DNA of 64,000 nt, from positions 1 through 64,000 of the forward strand of contig NZ_LYST01000039.1 of the NCBI RefSeq assembly GCF_001693755.1, given 5' to 3'. Positions within the stretch are counted from its first letter, which is position 1; every line of letters begins with the position of its first letter. The translations under genes and the position numbers were made by a program. Positions 36,186 to 44,056 of this stretch are shown piece after piece. The stretch comes from Gilliamella sp. wkB171. Lineage in GTDB: Bacteria > Pseudomonadota > Gammaproteobacteria > Enterobacterales > Orbaceae. Below the pieces are notes generated by a model, which had not been told where the DNA came from, ran no database searches, and saw only the letters and a program-made list of their open reading frames with translations.

Positions 36186-37040
36186 TTAACGTTTATTGGT
36201 TTTATTGCTAAATTTTGCTCGATATTGTGACGGTGTCTGCTTGGTTTCTTTTTTAAATACGACTGAAAAATAGTTACTATCATCATAACCACATTCAGCC
36301 GAAATCATACTAATTGAGTATGGCGTGTTACGCAGTAATGACATCGCTGTACACAAGCGCCGCTTTTGTAGATATTCATTAATTGTCATGCCCGTTTGAG
36401 TTTTAAATAAACGGCTTAGTGATCTTGCAGCAATATGATTTTGCTTACAAAATATGTCTAAATTAAATGGCGTGGCTATGCTATTGTGCAGTACGGTAAA
36501 TAATAAATCCAATTGATGAGTTGCGGTTGGTGATTGAGTATTAGGCATTTGTTTAATACGATCTAATAAAATGACTAACTGTAAAAATAGCGCTTCGGCC
36601 AGATGCACGGATGCTAAATTATTTTTTTTTGATTCAATCGCGATCTGTTCAATTAAAGGGGAGACCATTTTAATTAAAGAAGGTTTAATGCGCCAGCCTC
36701 GCTCGGTGTGCTTGGCATTTTGTTTTGGCAAATATTGTTCAATGATTGATGATAAAAATAGAGCATCTCGTAAATATAAAATATTGTCGAGTTTTAGATT
36801 ATTTACCGATTCATAACCATGAATATCTTTAGGGTTAATATATAAAATATCACCACTAGTGATTGGATAAATATAATCATTCCAGTGATGTAATCCATTA
36901 CCCGAACAGACAATGACAATTTCATGAAAGTCGTGGTCATGCAAAGGAAAGGGTTGTTGATGATCTCTTTTTTCGACAGTAACAGTATTAATATCTGCAA
37001 TAAAATAATCTTGTCTAAATAAATGCAAATAGTGATTCAT
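36186..37040 (-). CDS. rhaR: AraC-family regulator RhaR
   Basis: RhaR activates the rhaSR operon in response to L-rhamnose in enteric bacteria. The 284 residues contain an N-terminal cupin-like sensor domain (HDHDFHEIVIVCSGNGLHHW near residue 31) and a C-terminal pair of helix-turn-helix motifs from about residue 185 (HIAARSLSRLFKTQTGMTINEYL, in part ARSLSRLFKTQTG, then the CGYDDSNYFSVVFKKETKQTP block). It follows rhaS by 29 bases on the minus strand. The RhaR/RhaS assignment rests on order and on greater similarity of the other gene to RhaS. Confidence 0.88.
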   Translation of the reverse strand: MNHYLHLFRQDYFIADINTVTVEKRDHQQPFPLHDHDFHEIVIVCSGNGLHHWNDYIYPITSGDILYINPKDIHGYESVNNLKLDNILYLRDALFLSSIIEQYLPKQNAKHTERGWRIKPSLIKMVSPLIEQIAIESKKNNLASVHLAEALFLQLVILLDRIKQMPNTQSPTATHQLDLLFTVLHNSIATPFNLDIFCKQNHIAARSLSRLFKTQTGMTINEYLQKRRLCTAMSLLRNTPYSISMISAECGYDDSNYFSVVFKKETKQTPSQYRAKFSNKTNKR

Positions 37041-37069
37041 AAGCTGTTCCTGACGTATATATTTACCTA

Positions 37070-37894
37070 TTAATGATAACGTTTATCTGGACAAGTACGT
37101 AATTCTTGTGGTCCAAAAGTAAACTCCTGTTTAAAACAAGTCGAAAAATAAGCACTATCATTAAATCCACATTCTTGCGCAATGTCTGTGATGGATTTAT
37201 CTGTCTGAATTAATTGTGTATAGGCATCAGCCAAACGTAATTTTATAAGGTATTTTTGCGGAGTTGTGCCTAATTGATCTTTTACATGACGATGAAAAGA
37301 ACGTAATGATAATGAAAATTGCTCGGTTACCTTATGCCAATCAATCGGTTCTTTAAAATGGAATTGTAGATAGCGTAATAGCTGTTTAACGCGGTTATCA
37401 CTGGTGCCCGTACCTTGATTTACATATTGATTTTGTTTGAATAATAGTAATAATTGTAAAAAAAGGCTTTCTTGAAAAGCATTGCTTTGCACTGATACTT
37501 GATTCAATTGCGCTAAAATGATGTGTATATTTTTGTCACAATTTTTATCAAAAAAGAAGTGAGATTGGCACAAATCTTGATTCGGAATCAATTCATTAAT
37601 ACCATTGATGAAATGAAAGTTGTCAGGATCTCTAAATAAAATATTTGTTAAATGTAAATTGTTCACGTTTTCGTATAAATGGCAATCACTAGCGTGAATA
37701 TAAAACATCATACCCGGATAAAGATCGAATAATCGACCGTTTAAAATATGCTTGCCATAACCTTTTGTGACAATGACTATTTCATTAAAATTATGCGTAT
37801 GTTCAGGATACACAGGTTGGGGCTCTCGCGGCTCTATAGTGATATTTTGCTGACTAGAAGCAAAAAAATCTTTATCGAGTAACTTCTGTATCAT
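37070..37894 (-). CDS. rhaS: AraC-family regulator RhaS
   Basis: RhaS activates rhaBAD and rhaT with L-rhamnose. The 274 residues match E. coli RhaS (278) along the length: EPREPQPVYPEHTHNFNEIVIV near residue 22 in the cupin sensor, LTNILFRDPDNFHFI near residue 85, and the C-terminal DNA-binding unit with LSLRSFHRHVKDQLGTTPQKYL and ECGFNDSAYFSTCFKQEF (last 90 residues; pieces quoted only). GAGGATCG is a good ribosome binding site. It heads rhaSR, and a CRP site lies about 140 bases upstream. Confidence 0.92.
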   Translation of the reverse strand: MIQKLLDKDFFASSQQNITIEPREPQPVYPEHTHNFNEIVIVTKGYGKHILNGRLFDLYPGMMFYIHASDCHLYENVNNLHLTNILFRDPDNFHFINGINELIPNQDLCQSHFFFDKNCDKNIHIILAQLNQVSVQSNAFQESLFLQLLLLFKQNQYVNQGTGTSDNRVKQLLRYLQFHFKEPIDWHKVTEQFSLSLRSFHRHVKDQLGTTPQKYLIKLRLADAYTQLIQTDKSITDIAQECGFNDSAYFSTCFKQEFTFGPQELRTCPDKRYH

Positions 37895-38029
37895 GCGCGA
37901 TCCTCACTTTATTGCAAATCACTTTAGCCTTATTCTAAAAAGGAAAAGTGTATCTGACCTTTAAAATTCGGACATGGTAAATCTTTTTTTGGCTGTAATT
38001 TATAGTAACTTAAGACTTTTTATTAAAAT

Positions 38030-38045
38030 TGTGCGAAGACTCACA
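38030..38045 (-). promoter_or_regulatory. CRP site upstream of rhaS
   Basis: TGTGCGAAGACTCACA matches TGTGA-N6-TCACA at nine of ten conserved positions, with the same TGTGC left arm as the rhaB site. It lies 136 bases upstream of the rhaS ATG. CRP also acts at rhaSR in E. coli. Confidence 0.6.
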
Positions 38046-38342
38046 TTTTTATGATGAGAATTTTATAAATTCAATGGGTAAAGTTTACTTACTCTATAAC
38101 CGTTTTTTGTTACAGAGTATTATGTAAAGTTAGGTTGTTATTTTCTATTTTTACGTTCATCTTATGGCTTAATACTAAAACTTTTTTATAAAGTTTTTTG
38201 AAATGTATATTGTTGGCAAAACTACATAACAAGACAATTTCGTTAATAGTCATCTTACTTACTCGTATTTTTAGCTTTGTAAATAATAATTTTAAACGCT
38301 TAATATACTGTTTGGATGTTAAGGTTGAGGCCTGTTTGATAT

Positions 38343-38697
38343 GGCGACAATCTATATAAAGTGGCAGCGCTGTTTAGTCAATATTAAACTTGATTAAGTA
38401 AACATTGATTACAATAGCAATAGAAAGCATTTGGAATAATATTGGCTTTGGTTATATTTACGCCGATAACGATATACAAACCTTTTACAGCAAGTTATAG
38501 CGAAGAAAGTAAAATTTATGCTAAAGGCATAATATAAATTACATACTATTAATGCATCATATTCAATTGCTAATGTGATGGATATGAACAATTTTAATCT
38601 TTACTTAGGCAGTTACAAATCACAGCTAAAATGCAATGCAAAATAGGGTGCCGATAACCGTTATTGTGGAATATTACGCTTTAAATATTTTTTCTAA
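38343..38697 (+). pseudogene. Decayed outer-membrane beta-barrel protein gene
   Basis: No intact gene lies here, but protein-like pieces appear in sequence in three frames: GDNLYKVAALFSQY (38343-38384), then WNNIGFGYIYADNDIQTFYS in 38402-38500, YSEESKIYAKG from 38496, and from 38533 KLHTINASYSIANVMDMNNF, a NLYLGSY piece and, after an in-frame TAG at 38644, GADNRYCGILRFKYFF to a TAA at 38697. Alternating polar/hydrophobic strands and an aromatic ...RFKYFF C-terminus are typical of small outer-membrane barrels (OmpX/Ail or KdgM-like size). At least three frameshifts plus one stop make it dead. A perfect hairpin follows 17 bases later. The start is not visible; the family is not certain. Confidence 0.6.
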
Positions 38698-38713
38698 ACT
38701 TAATTTATTAATT

Positions 38714-38741
38714 AAACCAGATAATTTTTAATATCTGGTTT
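38714..38741. terminator. Hairpin terminator after the barrel pseudogene
   Basis: AAACCAGATA (38714-38723) pairs perfectly with TATCTGGTTT (38732-38741) around an 8-base loop. It follows the pseudogene stop by 16 bases and could also end transcription from the antiporter-like gene on the other strand, 130 bases away. Confidence 0.6.
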
Positions 38742-38870
38742 TACGCTGAATGACACAATAATATTATTGCGCTAACTATTGCTATAGTGCAGTACACATA
38801 ATCTATTATTCGTTCATCTTATAATTTGTTATGTTTATTAAAATAACATCAGTAGTAATGTTAGGGCATG

Positions 38871-40289
38871 TTAGATAAAAAATATCAAATTATTGATGAT
38901 AAACACTGGAATCAATATGCTAATTGACCATTTCATATAACCAAAAAAGCTTGGCATATTAATTTGGTGTTGTGTTGCTATACTTTTAACCATAAAGTTA
39001 GGTGCGTTGCCTATGTAGCTAAGTGCTCCCATAAACACCGATCCCATTGATATAGCTAATAGTGTTTTTGCCATGGTGGTCATTAACGTCATGGCATCGC
39101 CTGATGCTAGATTGAAAAACACCAAATAAGTTGGTGCATTGTCTAAAAAGCCCGAAAGTAATCCCGCAAACCAAAAATACAAACTATTAATTGGCTCAAG
39201 ATGGTCGTTGTTAACGAACGTTACAATTGCCGATAAAGCGCCATTACTGCCCGCGCGTAAAATAGTTAATACCGGTACAATCGTAATAAATATACCAATA
39301 AACAATTTGCCAACTTCAATAATTGGATCCCAATTAAACTCATTACCTGCACGAACTTGTTTTGGTGTAATCATGACAGATGTAACTGTGATGAGTAACA
39401 ATAACAGATCTCGCACCAGATCAGGTAGGCCAATTGAGGTTGCTAAAATAGTAAAAGTGATTGAAGACTGCCAAATTCCCGACATCAATACACAAATAAT
39501 AATGGCTACCAATAAAAAAATGTTGGTAATACCGTAGAGTTTAAACAGTTGAGTAGGTTTAGTCTCTATCTTTGACGATTGACCATATTGCTGGCGAAAG
39601 TAATAATTGTCGATAATATAAAAAATTATTAATAATAAAATCGTCGTCAATAATACCGGACAAAGCATATGCTTAACAGTCCAAAAAAAATCAACCCCTT
39701 TTAAAAAACCAATAAATAACGGTGGATCACCTAATGGTGTTAATCCACCGCCAATGTTAGCAACGAGAAAGATGAAAAAAATAATAATATGAACAGATTG
39801 ATTACGGTGACGATTAGCTCTAATTAAAGGACGAATCATTAACATTGCCGCACCTGTAGTGCCCATAATTGAGGCTAATATCGTGCCGACTGCTAACAAT
39901 ACAACATTCAATTTAGGCGTACTAATAATATCACTTTTAATCAAAACCCCACCCGATACGGTATACAGGGCAAGTAGTAAAACGATAAAAGGGATATACT
40001 CTTCTAATATTGCATGAGCGGTTAGATTGACGGTGGTTTGCATGCCGAATGAATAAATGGCAGCAACTATAAACAGTGTTGTCCAAAAAATAATAATTTT
40101 GCCGTAGTGATAGTGCCATAATCGCGCTAAAAATAGTGGACATAATGCAATCGAAAGCAAAATACCAATAAAAGGTACAGCCCAAACTAAGCTTAACTGT
40201 TCACCGTTAAATTCGGAAGCATAGAGCTCAAAAGAGCTAAATAGCAATATGATAAAAGGTACACAGAATAATTTGAATGGGATTCTCAT
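38871..40289 (-). CDS. Sodium:proton antiporter-like membrane protein (ArsB/NhaD/CitMHS superfamily)
   Basis: A 472-residue ion-transporter superfamily protein with a leading signal-like segment (PFIILLFSSFELYASE) and about twelve further hydrophobic segments. The first half contains GTTGAAMLMIRPLIRANRHR near residue 142 and NIGGGLTPLGDPPLFIGFLKG near residue 177; the second half has SGFLDNAPTYLVFFNLASG near residue 383 and a late SYIGNAPNFMVKSIA segment. These paired G-P-L and DNAPT motifs mark the NhaD/ArsB-type fold. Annotated relatives are usually called sodium:proton antiporters, but transport of an organic anion cannot be excluded. It is isolated between low-density regions. Confidence 0.75.
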   Translation of the reverse strand: MRIPFKLFCVPFIILLFSSFELYASEFNGEQLSLVWAVPFIGILLSIALCPLFLARLWHYHYGKIIIFWTTLFIVAAIYSFGMQTTVNLTAHAILEEYIPFIVLLLALYTVSGGVLIKSDIISTPKLNVVLLAVGTILASIMGTTGAAMLMIRPLIRANRHRNQSVHIIIFFIFLVANIGGGLTPLGDPPLFIGFLKGVDFFWTVKHMLCPVLLTTILLLIIFYIIDNYYFRQQYGQSSKIETKPTQLFKLYGITNIFLLVAIIICVLMSGIWQSSITFTILATSIGLPDLVRDLLLLLITVTSVMITPKQVRAGNEFNWDPIIEVGKLFIGIFITIVPVLTILRAGSNGALSAIVTFVNNDHLEPINSLYFWFAGLLSGFLDNAPTYLVFFNLASGDAMTLMTTMAKTLLAISMGSVFMGALSYIGNAPNFMVKSIATQHQINMPSFFGYMKWSISILIPVFIINNLIFFI

Positions 40290-40975
40290 GGCATTTCCAT
40301 TTGGATTAAAAGTTGAAAATTATAACAAATAACAACGCTTTTTCGAATGGAATGAATTAAGTCATTCTTGAGTATATTAATAACTAGCTTTGATTAAATT
40401 CATATCATTCAATCAACATTAAAGTTAATCATAATACTGGACTTATTGAAGCTATTAACGTTTAGTTATTCATAAATTACGATCATTAACCATAGAACAA
40501 AACTGTAAAACAGTGAAAAGTAATGTGCTTCAAGTAGCAAAAATAGCCCTGGCGGTGAATAAACTGTAAGTTATATTCAATTTTATCGTTGATGGTAAAG
40601 TGAGTAAACCAAACATTTTAATACAAAAGTGACTAATGAATTTAGTGACGAGCTCAAATTAGCCGACTCTATAATTAATCAGTTTTATTATAATTTGTTG
40701 GATAACAAAATAACTTGCGTCAATAAAATGGTGATTAGATACCACTCAATCATTTTAGACTAGTTGTATTTGTTTGAAATATTATGATGAGGGGGGAATG
40801 TTTTAGCTGGTAACAGCAAAACCATAGATGGTGATGGTAATTATTTTTTCTGATACCTGTCGCAATTATCAAGCAAGTGAATGGATATTCAAAGTAAGCT
40901 AGGTTCAGTTTTTTACTTTTCCTTATTATGCGTAAAACCTTTATAATAGACAGTCTTTTTATTGTTGGATAAAAC
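40290..40975. other. 686-base gap with a possible gene remnant
   Basis: No intact gene is visible. On the plus strand, one frame from 40510 reads KSNVLQVAKIALAVNKL, a stop, then FNFIVDGKVSKPNILIQK to another stop at 40630, and a later frame near 40808-40900 reads AGNSKTIDGDGNYFF and then SDTCRNYQASEWIFKVS after a shift. These pieces look more protein-like than random A/T-rich DNA and may be the remains of a secreted protein, but I recognise no family. The last 40 bases hold the rlmF leader. Confidence 0.3.
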
Positions 40976-41974
40976 ATGCAAAAACAGTCGAACTTAGCAA
41001 ACAAAACTGCTTTACATCAACGTAATAAACATCGCCAAGGTTATGACTTTTTGGCGCTATGCGAAACGTTACCTGATTTCACACCGTACGTTAAACCAAA
41101 TCAATACAATAATTTATCGATCGATTTTGCTGATCCAATGGCAGTTAAATTGCTAAATAAAGCATTGTTATTACATTATTATCAACTGAGCAATTGGGAT
41201 ATTCCCAGCGAGTATCTTTGCCCACCCATTCCTGGCCGAGCAGATTATATTCATTATCTAGCCGACTTACTTGCTTATGATAACAACGATAAGATCCCTG
41301 TAGGTAAGCAGATCCGTGTTCTTGATATTGGTGTAGGGGCAAATGTAATTTACCCCATTATTGGTCGAGCTGAATATAATTGGTCATTTGTGGGGAGTGA
41401 TATTAACCCAATCTCAATCAAAGCCGCAAAGCTTATCATTCAGTCTAACCCATTATTAAATGGTTTTATTGATTGTCGATTACAACGTGATACCTCAGCA
41501 ATTTTTAGACAAATTATAAAGCCGAAAGAATTTTTTATGTTAACTATGTGTAATCCACCTTTTCATGATTCGGCACAAGCAGCACTGGCGAGTAACCAAA
41601 CTAAGCTCAAAAAGTTAGGTAAATTGCAGTATTCAAAATCTAATCCTGCACTCAATTTTGGTGGTCAGCAGACCGAATTATGGTGCAAAGGGGGGGAAAG
41701 TGCTCTTATCACCAATATGATCAAAGAAAGCACACAATATAAACAGCAATGCTTATGGTTTACTTCGCTGGTTTCTAAAAAAGAGTCACTCAAAGTGCTT
41801 AACAAGCAATTAATCACAGTTAAACCTGCTGAAGTCAAAATTATTCCAATGGCGCAAGGGCAAAAGAGTAGTCGTTTTATTGCATGGAGTTTTTTCCATC
41901 AAGATAAAAGGCGAGAGATTATCAAAAATCATCAGGGAAACAGTGAGGGTATAAAACAAACATCTGTTTCTTAA
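40976..41974 (+). CDS. rlmF: 23S rRNA (adenine-1618-N6)-methyltransferase
   Basis: RlmF methylates N6 of A1618 in 23S rRNA. The 332 residues show the SAM-binding VLDIGVGANVIYPIIG near residue 121, GSDINPISIKAA near residue 140, the N6-adenine methyltransferase catalytic motif NPPFH near residue 193, and GGQQTELWCKGGE near residue 222 that is typical of RlmF/METTL16-type enzymes. The basic N-terminus with ALHQRNKHRQGYDF matches the family. The C-terminal tail after residue 310 is poorly conserved. Confidence 0.94.
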   Translation: MQKQSNLANKTALHQRNKHRQGYDFLALCETLPDFTPYVKPNQYNNLSIDFADPMAVKLLNKALLLHYYQLSNWDIPSEYLCPPIPGRADYIHYLADLLAYDNNDKIPVGKQIRVLDIGVGANVIYPIIGRAEYNWSFVGSDINPISIKAAKLIIQSNPLLNGFIDCRLQRDTSAIFRQIIKPKEFFMLTMCNPPFHDSAQAALASNQTKLKKLGKLQYSKSNPALNFGGQQTELWCKGGESALITNMIKESTQYKQQCLWFTSLVSKKESLKVLNKQLITVKPAEVKIIPMAQGQKSSRFIAWSFFHQDKRREIIKNHQGNSEGIKQTSVS

Positions 41975-42316
41975 CAGATTATTTTTAACGATGATTCTCA
42001 TTTTTTAATTTGGTGTTATTTACCATTTTCAATGTTTCTTTCAAAGGGCAACAATTTTCTTCAAAAAATAGAGGTTTTTATTCATTTAGCGTGTAACAAA
42101 AAGCCAGACATGTTTACTGTAATTTTTATGTAAAAAATTACATCCAATTGATTAATAATATTATTTTTATGTTTTGGTTACTATGCAATCTATTTTTTTT
42201 TGATGAATAGTCATTTATACTTGTTACGCTTTTATATTTTGTATCGAAATTGAGTTTTAGTTTTTTTAGATAGTCACTATTACGAATAAATTAAGCGGTT
42301 TCAAAGGAGATACAAT
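41975..42316. other. 342-base gap before the secreted adhesin-like gene
   Basis: A/T-rich non-coding DNA. A 10-bp perfect hairpin, TGTAATTTTT (42118-42127) and AAAAATTACA (42133-42142), is the only clear structure. A strong ribosome binding site, AAAGGAGAT (42302-42310), precedes the next ATG. No promoter stands out. Confidence 0.5.
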
Positions 42317-43891
42317 ATGTCTGAAGTAGTCTTGTGTCAAAATTATCTGTTTTTTTTTAACACCAAACATTATTTAATCTTTTTTTTAATCCGCCTCAAT
42401 CAATTTTGTTGTTCTTTTATGATTACTGTCAAATCAGTTTCAGTAATTGTTGTTTATTGGTTATTTGTGCATAGTAATCCTGTCAATGCATTATCGGCTT
42501 CGACTGAAAATGCTATTCATGGCCATGCGCCTTATTTAACGTTTGACAATGGAAAAACTAAAGCGGTAAGTGTTGAAGGGTTACTGGGTTTACAGCTATC
42601 TGATGGTCGAAGTTTTATTGCTGCTGGTGGGCAAAGTGATTTGTATCCCAATGCTATTATCGATAATTCAAGCCAAGAATCACCCATTGATTTGTTGAGT
42701 GATGATGATACATTTTTGAGTATTAAAACCTTGGTACCATTAGTCAATAATAGTAGCTACCCGAGTATTTCATTAAGTAATCTTATTACATCGTCTGATA
42801 ATTATTGGGGAGATGAAGATGGTGATGCATCACCAAATGCAACCGGTAATTTGATGGTTAAATGGTTAGATGCTAATAACAACGATATTACTACGCAAGT
42901 CAAAAATAACCCCAATGCTCAATTAACCGGATGCGACTCCCCTTATAAGTTAACCATTACGTCTAATGGTGGTCAATTATTTACCCAATATGGTATACCT
43001 AATGTGACAGATTTTAGTGGAGCTAAGCATACGTATTATTTTAATCGTAAAATTGATACGCCGTATGTGTGTTATGTTCAACCAAATGTTTGGTATGATG
43101 GGCGTCATTATCCTGATGCAGATGGTCCTGATTGGATCAGAAGTCGAGGATTTAAAGTACAAGATATCAGTAATCCGGATTTAAATTTTCCCACGACAGG
43201 TTTAAATGGGCTTAATTTTTATTTGATATTAGGTGGTGTTACACCTGAACAAGTCATAACTGCAAATACTCAAGATGGTCAAACTGTTTATCCTGTCAAC
43301 GGTGGGAGTAAAGTCACCATTTCATTAAAATCCGAACAAACACCAGGTTGGGATAATTCACCCAAAGTGTTAGCATTAAAAGTGGTTTTAAATGGTCCTA
43401 ATGAAAATTCCACAGATACTTCATTTAGTCCTGTTCTGTTTAAGATTTATGCAGACAGTGAAAGAAAGCAACTATTATACAGTTTTAATATCGATAGATG
43501 GTATATCGCCAGTTCAAATGATGCCGCCACAAGTGATGATGTTGAGCGGTTTTGTGATAATTTGGGTAATGGTTATCGATTCCCGAAAGTCAATGATTTA
43601 ACTAATGCCAATGGCAAAGGTTGGCATGGCGGAATTAGTGGTCGCAATATTAATAATTATCGTCGGCAAATAAGCTTTAAAGACACAAGTGGGAAATGGA
43701 TTGGTGGCATTTTTAATGAATGGGGATCTTCTTATAAACTCTATTATCCAACAAGTGATTGGCATACTTCAGCGCAATCCTACTATTGGGCATTATCTGA
43801 TGATGCCAGCATACAATATGCGGTTGGTTCTGATGTTGGCGATATCGATTCAGATTCTACAGCAGGTAAAATGGTTTGTGTTAATCCTTAA
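42317..43891 (+). CDS. Secreted protein with DUF823-type adhesin C-terminal domain
   Basis: A 524-residue protein whose last 140 residues (from YSFNIDRWYIASSN through CDNLGNGYRFP, LTNANGKGWHGGISGRN and FNEWGSS to MVCVNP) resemble the C-terminal adhesion domain found at the tip of SinH/intimin-type proteins. The inner part is beta-rich and Asn/Asp/Ser-rich, with paired cysteines. It lacks the intimin beta-barrel, LysM and Ig-repeat parts, so it would be secreted rather than anchored as usual. The strong AAAGGAGAT ribosome binding site puts the start at 42317, giving an unusually long leader with two hydrophobic stretches; a more ordinary signal peptide (MITVKSVSVIVVYWLFV) starts at an internal ATG at 42419. 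Could be a degraded adhesin that keeps only its tip. Confidence 0.6.
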   Translation: MSEVVLCQNYLFFFNTKHYLIFFLIRLNQFCCSFMITVKSVSVIVVYWLFVHSNPVNALSASTENAIHGHAPYLTFDNGKTKAVSVEGLLGLQLSDGRSFIAAGGQSDLYPNAIIDNSSQESPIDLLSDDDTFLSIKTLVPLVNNSSYPSISLSNLITSSDNYWGDEDGDASPNATGNLMVKWLDANNNDITTQVKNNPNAQLTGCDSPYKLTITSNGGQLFTQYGIPNVTDFSGAKHTYYFNRKIDTPYVCYVQPNVWYDGRHYPDADGPDWIRSRGFKVQDISNPDLNFPTTGLNGLNFYLILGGVTPEQVITANTQDGQTVYPVNGGSKVTISLKSEQTPGWDNSPKVLALKVVLNGPNENSTDTSFSPVLFKIYADSERKQLLYSFNIDRWYIASSNDAATSDDVERFCDNLGNGYRFPKVNDLTNANGKGWHGGISGRNINNYRRQISFKDTSGKWIGGIFNEWGSSYKLYYPTSDWHTSAQSYYWALSDDASIQYAVGSDVGDIDSDSTAGKMVCVNP

Positions 43892-44056
43892 TATGAAAAA
43901 TTAATTATAAAAAAATTTTAATATTCATTGAGCTAAATAAATATCTTAAAAGTGCTGATTAAATAGCACATTATGTATCTTTTCTATACGATTTAGTAAT
44001 TATAAAATAATTGCGATTAATTCAAAGTTAAACTAAATATAGGTAGGGAAGATAAA

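Noticed and set aside
37895-38340. Small RNA gene upstream of rhaS
   Set aside because: Only the CRP site is clear; I see no hairpin-plus-T-run that would end a small RNA on either strand.
38409-38591. Minus-strand 60-codon frame in the rhaS-antiporter gap
   Set aside because: It is antisense to the beta-barrel pseudogene remains, which read better as protein on the plus strand, and it has no ribosome binding site.
40750-41004. Minus-strand 84-codon frame before rlmF
   Set aside because: It overlaps the rlmF start and its Cys/His/Phe-rich product resembles no protein; plus-strand pieces in the same stretch look more protein-like.
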